64,000 nt of DNA, taken from positions 331,963 through 395,962 of the forward strand of contig DDGL01000014.1 of NCBI GenBank assembly GCA_002337605.1, in the 5' to 3' direction. The position numbers were made by a program, and so were the translations under genes. The notes beneath the pieces were generated by a model, which worked only from the letters and a program-made list of their open reading frames with translations, ran no database searches and was not told where the DNA came from. Of the stretch, positions 54,037-62,504 are shown piece by piece (positions within the stretch are counted from its first letter, which is position 1; every line of letters begins with the position of its first letter). This DNA comes from Flavobacteriaceae bacterium UBA1903 (GTDB lineage Bacteria; Bacteroidota; Bacteroidia; Flavobacteriales; Flavobacteriaceae).

Positions 54037-55563
54037 TTAGCTTGGGGTTTTCAAAACAGTTTCTTTTATGCTGGCGATATGCGGGTACAACACCTCATCC
54101 TGGCTAAACGTTGGGAGTATCTTTCGCACCGCATCATACATCGCTTTAGTTTGTGAAGACACTTTATCCTGTACTTTTAAATAGTCAATTGCTTGCACTA
54201 TGGTCAATAGTTCTATCGCAACTACCTGATAGCCATTTTCAATTACTTTTTGAGTAATTAAAGCCGCATTGGCCCCCATACTTACAATATCCTGGTTATC
54301 GTTGTTATTTGGAATGCTGTGCACATACATTGGGTTGCTTAGCATTTGACTTTCAGCAGTCGTGGAAGTAGCAGTAAATTGCGCCCCCTGCATCCCAAAG
54401 TTTAACCCCAGCGCTCCCATGTTCACGAAAGGTGGAAGAATATCGTTCAGCTTTGAGTTGAGCAAATAGTTAAGTTGTCTTTCGGCAAGCATAGTCATTT
54501 TAGTGACCACCAGTTTCAGCTTGTCCATTTCCAGGGAAACGTAGTCGCCGTGAAAGTTCCCGCCATGGTACACCTGTCTGGTTTTTAGGTCGATGATAGG
54601 GTTATCATTAGCCGAATTAACTTCTTCGACTAAAATTTTCTCCACCCCATTTAAGGTGTCCAACACAGGCCCAAGAATTTGTGGCACACAACGTAACGAA
54701 TAGTATTCCTGCACTTTTTCGTCAAAAACATCTCCTGTTTGCGAGCCATTGTAAAGATGGTGTTCGCGTTTGCGCGTCAATTGACTATCCCTTAAATGAT
54801 GGCGCATTTTTTCAGCAATAGTACGTTGTCCTTTATGTTTTTTGGATTGATTCAGCTCAAAAGATAAATGATCGTCGTACGCTTGTACAATTTCATTAAT
54901 GGCCGCAGATGTTTTTACCATCCAGTCCAGTAAATTTCGGGTTTGGATTGTATTCATCACCCCTATTCCACTCATTACTGAAGTACCATTCATTAATGCC
55001 AGCCCTTCACGTAATGCTACCGAAATAGGCTCTAAATTTTCGGCTTTAAACACTTCCGAAGTAGGTTGTATTTCATTTTTATAGTACACCTCCCCTTCCC
55101 CAATGAGCACCAAAGCTACGTGTGCCAACTGTACTAGATCACCACTGGCACCAACACCTCCATGTTCATAAATCACTGGTAAAATATCACGATTTATTAA
55201 TTGGGTCATCAACTGAATAGCCGAGGGATGCACCCCGCTTCTACCCAGGCTTAGCGTGTTTAATCTTGCCAGCAAAGAAGCCTTAACACTTATTTTATCT
55301 ATGGGCTTCCCCGCTCCTGTAGCATGACTTCGAATTAAATTGTATTGCAACTGAACACGCTGCTTATCTTTTATTTTATACTGCGCCATAGGGCCAAAGC
55401 CCGTATTTACACCATAAATAATTTTATTTTCTGAAAATTCTTTTAAAAATATGAAGCTTTCTTCAACTCTTTGCAATGTTTCCTTTGCAATCGAAACTTG
55501 TTGGTTGTTCAACACGATTTCTTTAAAATCTTCAATCTCCAATGTCCCTTTCAGTGTAATCAT
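54037..55563 (-). CDS. Tyrosine/aromatic amino acid ammonia-lyase
   Basis: The 508-residue enzyme of the HAL/PAL/TAL family makes its MIO cofactor from Ala-Ser-Gly at residues 139-141 (EHGGVGASGDLVQLAHVALV). Tyr50 in IIYGVNTGFGPMAQ and the Arg78-Ser79-His80 segment (YNLIRSHATGAGK) line the active site; SH at this place is also found in flavobacterial tyrosine ammonia-lyase, which I recall as very similar over its length. In this operon it would give 4-coumarate as starter. It is the first gene of the cluster, divergent from the flavoenzyme gene, with promoter boxes between them. Histidine ammonia-lyase (HutH) is less likely because of context. Confidence 0.92.
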   Translation of the reverse strand: MITLKGTLEIEDFKEIVLNNQQVSIAKETLQRVEESFIFLKEFSENKIIYGVNTGFGPMAQYKIKDKQRVQLQYNLIRSHATGAGKPIDKISVKASLLARLNTLSLGRSGVHPSAIQLMTQLINRDILPVIYEHGGVGASGDLVQLAHVALVLIGEGEVYYKNEIQPTSEVFKAENLEPISVALREGLALMNGTSVMSGIGVMNTIQTRNLLDWMVKTSAAINEIVQAYDDHLSFELNQSKKHKGQRTIAEKMRHHLRDSQLTRKREHHLYNGSQTGDVFDEKVQEYYSLRCVPQILGPVLDTLNGVEKILVEEVNSANDNPIIDLKTRQVYHGGNFHGDYVSLEMDKLKLVVTKMTMLAERQLNYLLNSKLNDILPPFVNMGALGLNFGMQGAQFTATSTTAESQMLSNPMYVHSIPNNNDNQDIVSMGANAALITQKVIENGYQVVAIELLTIVQAIDYLKVQDKVSSQTKAMYDAVRKILPTFSQDEVLYPHIASIKETVLKTPS

Positions 55564-55630
55564 GCGCTCACGTCTGCTTTTTTGTTAGATTTGTGTGGCT
55601 TAATTTAGTTGTATTGCTAAATTTACGTTG

Positions 55631-55659
55631 CAAAGTAACAATATATATACTTGCCACAA
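55631..55659 (-). promoter_or_regulatory. Candidate promoter of the aryl polyene operon
   Basis: On the minus strand TTG (55659-55657), 18 bases and TTACTTTG (55638-55631) approach the TTG/TAnnTTTG consensus, with one mismatch. It is 68 bases before the lyase ATG. A weaker box TATACTTG (55646-55653) on the plus strand would serve the divergent flavoenzyme gene, so the two promoters overlap. Confidence 0.4.
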
Positions 55660-55665
55660 AAAAAT

Positions 55666-56907
55666 ATGTCAACACCCAAACTTGACGTTCTACTTATTGG
55701 TGCCGGACCTGCTGGCTGTGTTGCAGCAGCATATTTACAACAGCAAGGATTGCGCATTCAGATAGTTGAAAAAAACAAATTCCCTCGTTTTGTGATTGGT
55801 GAGAGTTTATTACCTCGCTGCATGGATCACTTTGAAGAAGCAGGTCTTTTAGACTGTCTCAAAAAGCAAGGCTACGAAATTAAAAGAGGAGCCCGATTTT
55901 TAAAAGGGGATCAAGTGTGTAATTTTGATTTTGCTGATACGTTTACAGAAGGCTGGGACTGGACCTGGCAAGTACCCCGGGATCATTTTGATAACACGTT
56001 GACAAATGAACTGGAGAAAAAAGGCGTCCCCATTTCTTTTGAAACTGAAGTGACCGCTGTCACATTTGCCAAAGATGGGAGTTCTATCACCACACTAAAA
56101 GATACCGACGGTAAAACTTCAGAAATTGAAGCTAATTTTATCATAGATGCCAGTGGGCACGGCAGGGTTTTACCTCGCTTATTGAACTTGGACGCTCCGC
56201 CCCGTATCCCGAAACACTCCTCCATTTTTACCCACGTTAGAGACATTCATCGTCCAGACGAAAGTGATGCGACGCTCATAACTTTTGATGTAATAAACAC
56301 TAAAACCTGGCTATGGGTCATCCCTTTTTCCAACGGCATGTGCAGTATTGGGTATGTGGGTGAGACCAGGTATTTAGATTCATTTAAAGGCACCCAAGAG
56401 GAAAAGTTACGCCAAATGATGCAACTCTCGGACCATTACTACGCACGTTTTAAAGACTGTCCCTTCGAATTTGAACCCGTTACCCTTAAAAATGTAGCAA
56501 ATTCTGTAACGCAATTCTTCGGCAAAGGATATGCACTCACGGGAAATAGTGCCGAATTTTTAGACCCAGTATTTTCTTCCGGTGTCACCTTTGCTACTGA
56601 AAGCGGACTGCTGGCAGCAAAATTAGCCACAAGACAAACCAAAGGCGAAACCATCGACTGGCAATCTGAATATGCAGACTATATCTCCAGAGGCGTTACG
56701 GTTTTTTCAACCTATGTGAAAGAATGGTATACTGGAAATCTTCAGAAGATATTTTTTAAAGCTACAGACAATCCTGAAATTAAACGACAGATTTGTTCAG
56801 TATTGGCTGGATACGTGTGGGATGAGACAAATCCGTTTGTGAAAAATCATGACCGGTTGGTAAAAACGTTGGCGAAGGTAATTGATATGGAAAATGCTTC
56901 CGAGTAA
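55666..56907 (+). CDS. FAD-dependent oxidoreductase/halogenase-like protein of the polyene cluster
   Basis: The ATG at 55666 gives MSTPKLDVLLIGAGPAGCVA, with the FAD-binding GxGxxG at 11-16; an upstream TTG start would add five residues and is unneeded. VEKNKFPRFVIGESLLPRCM is typical of the geranylgeranyl reductase/tryptophan-halogenase superfamily, and GWDWTWQVPRDHFD corresponds to the WxWxIP motif of flavin halogenases. FFGKGYALTGNSAEFLDPVF is the GD/NSA FAD region. The 413 residues could halogenate or hydroxylate the aryl ring or reduce a polyene bond. Flexirubins often carry ring chlorine or methyl, so ring tailoring is favoured. Confidence 0.85.
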   Translation: MSTPKLDVLLIGAGPAGCVAAAYLQQQGLRIQIVEKNKFPRFVIGESLLPRCMDHFEEAGLLDCLKKQGYEIKRGARFLKGDQVCNFDFADTFTEGWDWTWQVPRDHFDNTLTNELEKKGVPISFETEVTAVTFAKDGSSITTLKDTDGKTSEIEANFIIDASGHGRVLPRLLNLDAPPRIPKHSSIFTHVRDIHRPDESDATLITFDVINTKTWLWVIPFSNGMCSIGYVGETRYLDSFKGTQEEKLRQMMQLSDHYYARFKDCPFEFEPVTLKNVANSVTQFFGKGYALTGNSAEFLDPVFSSGVTFATESGLLAAKLATRQTKGETIDWQSEYADYISRGVTVFSTYVKEWYTGNLQKIFFKATDNPEIKRQICSVLAGYVWDETNPFVKNHDRLVKTLAKVIDMENASE

Positions 56908-57031
56908 ATTCGAAATCTCAAAAAGTGCATGATAAAGATTCGCAACAGGGTAATCACACTTTGCAGAAGTACATAGTTGTATTGCAATAAAAAAATAATG
57001 TTACTTTTAACCCATCCCAAAAATACTTTTT

Positions 57032-58954
57032 ATGGCAAAAGTGGCTTTGCTCGTATTCATTTCTATCTTTTATACAACTGAACTATTTGCTCAAAATACA
57101 GATAGTCTCCAGCAAGTTATCAGCACTTCAAAAAACCCTGAGGCAAAGACAACTGCTTATGAAGCCCTTGTAAGCCATTATCGTACGGCAGATTCTATCC
57201 TGTTTAAAAAATACCACGACGAAGGAATTACCTACGCACGTAGCATTAATGACAGAGAAATTGAGCTAAAATTGGCACATAACGTAACGCTAAATTTATA
57301 TTATTCTGGAAATTACGATGCTGCGATTAAAAGGTTAGATTCTATTATTCCAACTGCCAAAGGCACTGATCTTCTAACTATTAAAGCTGAAATGCTCAAT
57401 ACAAAAGGGAATTCGTTGTCAGCACTTTCTGAATATGCGCAAGCCTTAGTAACCTTTTTGGAGTATCTAGAAGTTGCTAAAAAAATAATTCCCGAAAACA
57501 CCCGGTATCTGGCTTCAGCAAACAACAACATAGGAATGGCGTTTCTAAATATGGAACGCTATGAGCAGGCAATTCCCTATCTTAAGAAATCTTTAGAGTA
57601 TCAAAACCAAATAGAACGTAACTTTAGGGCACATACCTATTGGAACTTAGGGATTTGCCATATGGAACGGGAACGCTATGAGAAAGCTTTAAGTATTTTT
57701 AAGTTAGGCTTACAGGAAGCTAATAAAAAGAAGGATACCTATGCAGCGGCAGGAAACCAATTGTGTATTGGTTCGGTGTATACACGACAAGAAGACTTTT
57801 TAAAAGGACTTGACGCCTACACAAAAGCGTATGAAATGTGCCTAGATAGTAATATGGAGCCCTACAAAACCATTGAAGCTTTAAATGGGATTATTTACTC
57901 ATACAATCAACTCTCACGCCCCAATGAAGCGTTGAAATTTATAGAAATAGCCGATAGCCTAACAACTACCCACGCTATTTCAGATTTAAGGAATCGTGAA
58001 TTTTTGTATTTTAAATCTACCACTTTACTGCAACTAGGCAGACCCCGTGAGGCAAACAAAATTCACCTTCGCTACTCTAAAGCTGGAGATAGTTTACAAA
58101 ATATTAAAAATCTGGAACTCATTCAGGAAAAAGAGACCGAGTTCCGCACCAAAGAAAAAGAGCAACAACTGGCATTGCAGGAAGTACAATTAAACACGCA
58201 ACGCCTTTGGATTAGCATACTTGGTGGCGGGGCTTTATTATTGGCATTAATTGGTTTTTTAATATATCGCCAGCAAAAGCTCAAAATAAAACACCAAAAA
58301 CAGGAACAGGAGTTGAAAGAAGCCTTGTACAAAGTAGAAACAGCCAATAAGTTAGAAGAACAACGCATTCGCATTTCAAAAGAGCTGCATGACAATATTG
58401 GTTCACAACTCACCTATCTCTCCAGTGCTGCGCAAAATATTGGGTTGGGGATGCAGCAGACCCCTCCCGAAATAACTAAGGAAAAACTGGAGGAACTTTC
58501 AGTATTTAGCCAGGAAGCGATTACAGATTTGCGGGATACGATCTGGGTGATGAACAAAGGCACAGTTTCCTGGGAGGACCTTACCGAACGCATCCAATAT
58601 CTGGCACATAAAGTTTCAAACACTACCAATGTTTTAGTACATGTAGACAAAAAGGGAACTAATGACCAGTTACTGGGTCCTGACCAAACCATAAATATTT
58701 ATAGGATCATTCAGGAAGCGGTTAACAATGCTTTAAAACACGCTAAAGCCACAAAAATTGAAATCCTAATTCACTTACAATCGCAAGTTTTGGTGGAGGT
58801 TAACGATAATGGAAAAGGGTATGATATAACACAAGTGACCAAAGGCAGTCACGGGCTTTACAACATGGAATCGAGAGCTAAGAAGATCCAAGCTTCTTTG
58901 GATATTTCTAGTAATAAAAACGGAACCAGGGTGCGCTTGCAACTGTCAAAGTAG
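57032..58954 (+). CDS. TPR-containing sensor histidine kinase (HisKA_3/NarX type)
   Basis: The 640-residue kinase has a signal peptide, TPR repeats at about 40-380 (IGMAFLNMERYEQAIPYLKK, LGICHMERERYEKALSIFKL, AGNQLCIGSVYTRQEDFLKG), one membrane helix (LWISILGGGALLLALIGFLI), a coiled coil, and the HisKA_3 domain with phospho-acceptor His453 in ISKELHDNIGSQLTYLSSAA. The HATPase domain shows EAVNNALKHAKATKIEI and VNDNGKGYDI. Such kinases normally pair with a LuxR/NarL-type regulator next to them, but none is in the window: an integrated element begins 550 bases downstream. It is close to the polyene cluster but in the opposite direction. Confidence 0.93.
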   Translation: MAKVALLVFISIFYTTELFAQNTDSLQQVISTSKNPEAKTTAYEALVSHYRTADSILFKKYHDEGITYARSINDREIELKLAHNVTLNLYYSGNYDAAIKRLDSIIPTAKGTDLLTIKAEMLNTKGNSLSALSEYAQALVTFLEYLEVAKKIIPENTRYLASANNNIGMAFLNMERYEQAIPYLKKSLEYQNQIERNFRAHTYWNLGICHMERERYEKALSIFKLGLQEANKKKDTYAAAGNQLCIGSVYTRQEDFLKGLDAYTKAYEMCLDSNMEPYKTIEALNGIIYSYNQLSRPNEALKFIEIADSLTTTHAISDLRNREFLYFKSTTLLQLGRPREANKIHLRYSKAGDSLQNIKNLELIQEKETEFRTKEKEQQLALQEVQLNTQRLWISILGGGALLLALIGFLIYRQQKLKIKHQKQEQELKEALYKVETANKLEEQRIRISKELHDNIGSQLTYLSSAAQNIGLGMQQTPPEITKEKLEELSVFSQEAITDLRDTIWVMNKGTVSWEDLTERIQYLAHKVSNTTNVLVHVDKKGTNDQLLGPDQTINIYRIIQEAVNNALKHAKATKIEILIHLQSQVLVEVNDNGKGYDITQVTKGSHGLYNMESRAKKIQASLDISSNKNGTRVRLQLSK

Positions 58955-59003
58955 CTGCATTATACTAAGGTTAGAATGGTATTGGAAATGCCCGGCGCTA
59001 ATT

Positions 59004-59342
59004 TTCTCGCCGTACTTCTTTAAAATAAAAATCCCAATCTTTTTTTAAATCGTGAAAGGAATGGGAACGCCCAACGCCAAAAAACGGAAAACAAAAAAGG
59101 CGTTTTTTTGGCGTTGGCCACCTACAGTCACATAGTCCAATCAGGATAACGAAATAAACCTTTCTATAAATAAAAAATCCCGACCTTTTTCAAGATCGGG
59201 ATTTCTGTTGGCCTACTATACTAGGGCTCCCTTCGACTATTGCTCCTGCGTCGCAACGCTCAGGATAAACTTCTCGCCATACTTCTTCAAAATAAAAAAA
59301 TCCCAATCTTTTTCAAGACTGGGATGTTTTGTTGGCCTACTA
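59004..59342. repeat. Repeat-rich junction before the integrase
   Basis: The gap 58955-59503 holds no gene but several related repeats. TTCTCGCC, two variable bases, CTTCTT and an A-rich run into TCCCAATCTTTT occurs at 59004-59047 and again at 59271-59314. TGTTGGCCTACTA occurs at 59206-59218 and 59330-59342, each time after a hairpin (TCCCGACC..GATCGGGA; TCCCAATC..GACTGGGA) whose T-rich side lies on the minus strand. Such a tandem array beside a tyrosine recombinase gene is a reasonable attachment-site region; the 13-base repeat is the best core candidate. The other end of the element is outside the window, so this is unproven. Confidence 0.5.
59069..59118. repeat. Long inverted repeat GCCCAACGCCAAAAAACG
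   Basis: The left arm (59069-59086) pairs with CGTTTTTTTGGCGTTGGC (59101-59118), leaving a 14-base A-rich loop; 16 of 18 positions match. It has the shape of a bidirectional terminator and follows the histidine kinase by about 115 bases. Confidence 0.6.
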
Positions 59343-59482
59343 GATTAACAAAATACTATATCTGATATTTTATAACATCTTGAAAAGCAGGGCGAAACAC
59401 CTTTGTATTAGCGTGTTAAACAGCATATTTTAATTTTAACACCTAAAGTTTAATAAAGTTAAATTAGGTTAGATAAAGATAA

Positions 59483-59504
59483 TGTACGTACTTTTGTGCG
59501 TACA
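59483..59504 (+). promoter_or_regulatory. Integrase promoter within an inverted repeat (operator-like)
   Basis: TACTTTTG (59489-59496) matches TAnnTTTG and ends 7 bases before the integrase ATG. It is flanked by TGTACG (59483-59488) and CGTACA (59499-59504), a perfect inverted repeat whose right arm includes the A of the start codon. A repressor bound here would cover both promoter and start. The message would be leaderless or nearly so. Confidence 0.6.
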
Positions 59505-60769
59505 TGAAAGGAACCTTAAACTTCTCAATTCGAAAGCTAAAAAGTGGCAAAGCAAGTATTCAAGTAATACACAGCTTCGGGCGTGGAAATGAAGTTAGAT
59601 ATTCAACTGGTCTTTATATTGATTCTGCAAAACATTGGAATTACGAAAAACAAAGGGTGAAAAATGTAATTGCCCAATCCAATGCTTCTAATATAAACAA
59701 GTTTTTAAACCTGAAAGTTGTAAAAATTTCAAAAGCCTTGGAAGACTTGCATTTTGAAAAACCCAATTATGATAGAAAAGAAGTGAAGAAAATCTTTGAT
59801 TTAATTTTTGGTAAGTCTAAAACTGTTTCAAATTCTACACCTAATTTAGTTGAATGCTACAAATGGTACATTAAATACTTTTCCACGAATCCTAATCCCT
59901 ACACCAAAAGACCTCTTTCAAACGGGACCATACGGTCTTTCAAGACTAGTTTGAAGAAGTTTGAAATATTTAGCAAGAAAAAAGGTGGCATTGATTATGA
60001 AGATATAACAATGGAGCTTTATCAAGACTTTATAGAACATTTGAGAGCTCAAGATTACAGCAATAATTATATTTCCAATCACATTAAAAATCTTAAAACA
60101 ATTTTGAATTATTCCTTTTCGAGAGGGTATCACACCAATACTGTTCACAAAAGAAGAGAATTTGCAAAACCAAATGAAAGTGTAGATGCAATATATTTAA
60201 ATGCAGAAGAATTAAAGCAACTAGAAAGGTTGCAACTGCCAACTGGTCAAGAAATTTCAAGGGATTTGTTCTTAATTGGCGCATACACCGGGTTAAGAGT
60301 TTCAGATTTTAACAGGCTCTCAAAAGAAAATTTAGATTATTTAGGCGGTAAATATTATTTTAAAATTGAGACCAAGAAAACATCTCAACCCTTATTAATT
60401 CCTTGCCATCCAGTTACATTAAAAATTATTGAAAAATATGATTTTGCCCCTCCCCCAAAAAAGCCCGACCAACATATAAATAGAGATTTAAAAATTATAG
60501 GGAAAGAGGCAAAATTGAATGAAGAAATTGAAATAACTAAAACTATTGGAGGTAAAAGAAAAACTAAAACGTATAAAAAACACCAACTTTTGACCACCCA
60601 TACGGCTAGAAGATCCTTTTGTACTAATGCATACAAAGCTGGTATGCCAACTCTTGACATAATGACTATTTCCGGACATCAAACTGAAAGGGTTTTTTAC
60701 GAATATATAAAAGCCAGTAGTTTGGAAAGAGCAAAAAGAATTGCAGAGCATCCATTTTTTAATGACTAA
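59504..60769 (+). CDS. Tyrosine-family site-specific recombinase (integrase)
   Basis: The 421-residue integrase has an N-terminal arm-type DNA-binding domain (TLNFSIRKLKSGKASIQVIH), a SAM-like core-binding domain (about 115-220) and a catalytic domain with Arg265 in GAYTGLRVSDF, HTARR with His366 and Arg369, His392 in TISGHQTERVFYEY and the nucleophile Tyr401. All catalytic residues are present. It is the Bacteroidota transposon/prophage integrase type that inserts genetic elements at short sites. It is the first gene of the element and lies beside the repeat array that may hold the attachment site. Confidence 0.94.
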   Translation: MKGTLNFSIRKLKSGKASIQVIHSFGRGNEVRYSTGLYIDSAKHWNYEKQRVKNVIAQSNASNINKFLNLKVVKISKALEDLHFEKPNYDRKEVKKIFDLIFGKSKTVSNSTPNLVECYKWYIKYFSTNPNPYTKRPLSNGTIRSFKTSLKKFEIFSKKKGGIDYEDITMELYQDFIEHLRAQDYSNNYISNHIKNLKTILNYSFSRGYHTNTVHKRREFAKPNESVDAIYLNAEELKQLERLQLPTGQEISRDLFLIGAYTGLRVSDFNRLSKENLDYLGGKYYFKIETKKTSQPLLIPCHPVTLKIIEKYDFAPPPKKPDQHINRDLKIIGKEAKLNEEIEITKTIGGKRKTKTYKKHQLLTTHTARRSFCTNAYKAGMPTLDIMTISGHQTERVFYEYIKASSLERAKRIAEHPFFND

Positions 60770-60779
60770 TTCTAAAAAA

Positions 60780-60920
60780 ATGAATACAACCGAATATATT
60801 AAACATTTAGAATTTACAGTTGAATCTCAAAAGATTACCATAAATTCACTTTACACCCTACTGAAATCAAAAGAGAAGCATAATAATACAGGCATTCTAA
60901 AGGTTGTACACAAAAAATAA
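60780..60920 (+). CDS. Small protein, 46 aa
   Basis: An ATG frame of 46 codons (MNTTEYIKHLEFTVESQKIT at the start, ending HKK) lies between the integrase and the next gene, 10 bases after the former and 9 bases before the latter. It has the composition of a short helical, Lys-rich protein. No family is recognised. The tight fit between neighbours supports real coding. Confidence 0.5.
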   Translation: MNTTEYIKHLEFTVESQKITINSLYTLLKSKEKHNNTGILKVVHKK

Positions 60921-60929
60921 ACGATAATT

Positions 60930-61922
60930 ATGAGTAAAAAAGACCCGTTTATTTATTCAGAATACCCTCTTTTCAATGACATAGTAGACCGGGGGGTTTT
61001 TGAAAGTTTTAATACTTCAGAAAAAATTAAATTACTGCTACAAAAAGATATTTTCAAAATTGGTAATACCTGGTATAATCGTGAGCTCTATTGTGGAGAA
61101 GATTTTAGCAAACTAGATTTTTCAGTTTTTGAAAAACTTGACTTTAACCTTAATGAAACCTATAAAATTGACAATAAAATTATTTCTCTTAATCCCTTGG
61201 TTACAACAGAAGTGTTTAAAGGAATTTGTGGTGCAATTTACTTATGTCCAAAAACAACGGCGTTTCTTAATGAAATAAAGTTTCAGTCTACCACTTTGTC
61301 AAAACAAAAAGACAAAGAGAAATATTTAAGAAAAAAAATAGCTAGAATAGACCCTTTTAAACTTCCAACCCTTTTAGTTGAGTTTGATTGGAGTAAAAAT
61401 AAAATAGGTTTAGCTCCTGAACAATCAATTGAAATAGTTTCAAACAATCCTGATTTTATCCTAGAATGGATTACAGGAGAACATTATCCTGGTGGAATGT
61501 ACCAAGCCACAAAGCACCCAAATTTAGACAGCTTCTATTCATCCTATCAAAAATTCATTATTGCTGAATTTTGTTTTAATGAGATAAAATCGATTGAAAA
61601 ACAGAACGACGACAAAAATTCATTGGCCAACAACCAAAATAACAAAGGTGCTTCAGTAGAGGGCAGTCAAAAAAATTGGAGCACTTATGAATTTGCATAT
61701 CTTTTTGAAAAACTTGGAATAGTTGACAAAATGAAAGCTACAGGATTAACCTTTGAAGCTGTTTCCGAAATCATTGGTACTGCAATTAACAGAAGCCCTA
61801 AGAATTTTAGAACTTGTGTGCTTGAAATAGTTCGCACTTCTTACAATGATATTTCAGACAGACGCAAAAATTCTCAACAAAAAATTGACCCTATAATTCA
61901 ACACTTTAAAAGTTCGGAGTAG
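60930..61922 (+). CDS. Hypothetical protein of the integrated element
   Basis: The 330 residues start MSKKDPFIYSEYPLFNDIVD and match no family I know. The C-terminal 90 residues (STYEFAYLFEKLGIVDKMKA, ...GTAINRSPKNFRTCVLEIVR) are helical and recall the RteC-like segment of Bacteroides mobile elements, but this is weak. The middle has EFDWSKNKIGLAPEQSIEIV. Low GC content fits the element. The stop codon is inside a hairpin. Confidence 0.7.
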   Translation: MSKKDPFIYSEYPLFNDIVDRGVFESFNTSEKIKLLLQKDIFKIGNTWYNRELYCGEDFSKLDFSVFEKLDFNLNETYKIDNKIISLNPLVTTEVFKGICGAIYLCPKTTAFLNEIKFQSTTLSKQKDKEKYLRKKIARIDPFKLPTLLVEFDWSKNKIGLAPEQSIEIVSNNPDFILEWITGEHYPGGMYQATKHPNLDSFYSSYQKFIIAEFCFNEIKSIEKQNDDKNSLANNQNNKGASVEGSQKNWSTYEFAYLFEKLGIVDKMKATGLTFEAVSEIIGTAINRSPKNFRTCVLEIVRTSYNDISDRRKNSQQKIDPIIQHFKSSE

Positions 61923-61939
61923 TTTTAGGAGTTACTCCG
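61915..61939 (+). other. Hairpin over the stop codon of the 330-aa gene
   Basis: CGGAGTA (61915-61921) pairs perfectly with TACTCCG (61933-61939) around an 11-base loop. It covers the TAG at 61920-61922. No T run follows. Confidence 0.6.
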
Positions 61940-61993
61940 ATGCACACAAAAAGTTAAAACTGGGATAATATTGAATAATCAAAATTCAATATT

Positions 61994-62293
61994 ATGTCAG
62001 AAAATCTTATTCAACTTCACAATACCGATCCTATAAGTTTTAAAAATCAGATCGTTGGGGAAATATCAAAAAGAATTGATGCCCTTGAAAAACGATTGCC
62101 ACCCCAAAAATCCGAATGGATATCAAGAAAACAAGCTTCTGCCTTGTTAGGGGTTTCCTTAGTAACAATTTCAGACTGGACAAAAAAAGACATTCTCAAA
62201 GCCTATCGTATAGGAAATAGAGTGCGATTTAAGTTAGAAGAGATAGAACGGGTTTTAACAAACAGTCGAAATGAAGTTATTGGTAAAAAATAA
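61994..62293 (+). CDS. Excisionase-like helix-turn-helix protein
   Basis: A 99-residue protein with an N-terminal helix and the HTH_17/MerR-like domain WISRKQASALLGVSLVTISD followed by WTKKDILKAYRIGNRVRFKL. This is the common excisionase or accessory DNA-binding type in Bacteroidota mobile elements. It may bind the element ends or control the integrase promoter. It is 72 bases after the 330-residue gene. Confidence 0.88.
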   Translation: MSENLIQLHNTDPISFKNQIVGEISKRIDALEKRLPPQKSEWISRKQASALLGVSLVTISDWTKKDILKAYRIGNRVRFKLEEIERVLTNSRNEVIGKK

Positions 62294-62343
62294 AATCATT
62301 CGGGTTCCACTTCTCAAAGTAGTTCAATATTTTCCAAAAAGAA

Positions 62344-62421
62344 GCCCCAAAGGTGTAGATGCAAACGGGGCAAAACTTTGGGGTTTTAGGGGCAACGCCC
62401 CTAATGCTAAAAAGCCCCCCT
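62344..62421 (+). other. Highly structured segment upstream of the replication gene
   Basis: Within about 80 bases there are GC-rich inverted repeats in an otherwise AT-rich element: CCCCAAAG (from 62346) with CTTTGGGG (62376-62383), and TTAGGGGC (62386-62393) with GCCCCTAA (62397-62404), loop AAC, followed by AAAAAGCCCCCC. A 75-codon frame through this region (62271-62498) is probably not coding. A nicking or single-strand origin of the element is the best guess, because the next gene is a replication initiator. Confidence 0.5.
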
Positions 62422-62504
62422 GTCCGGAAAGCTTTTCTAACTGCAAATGCAATCGTTGTAGGTTGTCTCTTCAGGCATTGCCTACATGTCAAATATAATG
62501 CAAT

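Noticed and set aside
59206..59342. Possible tRNA gene fragments as integration target (GGCCTACTAG segments)
   Set aside because: No cloverleaf, anticodon arm or T-loop sequence can be built around either copy.
62271..62498. A 75-codon plus-strand frame between the HTH and rep genes
   Set aside because: It overlaps the HTH gene and runs through stem-loop-forming DNA with no protein-like pattern; a structured DNA reading is preferred.
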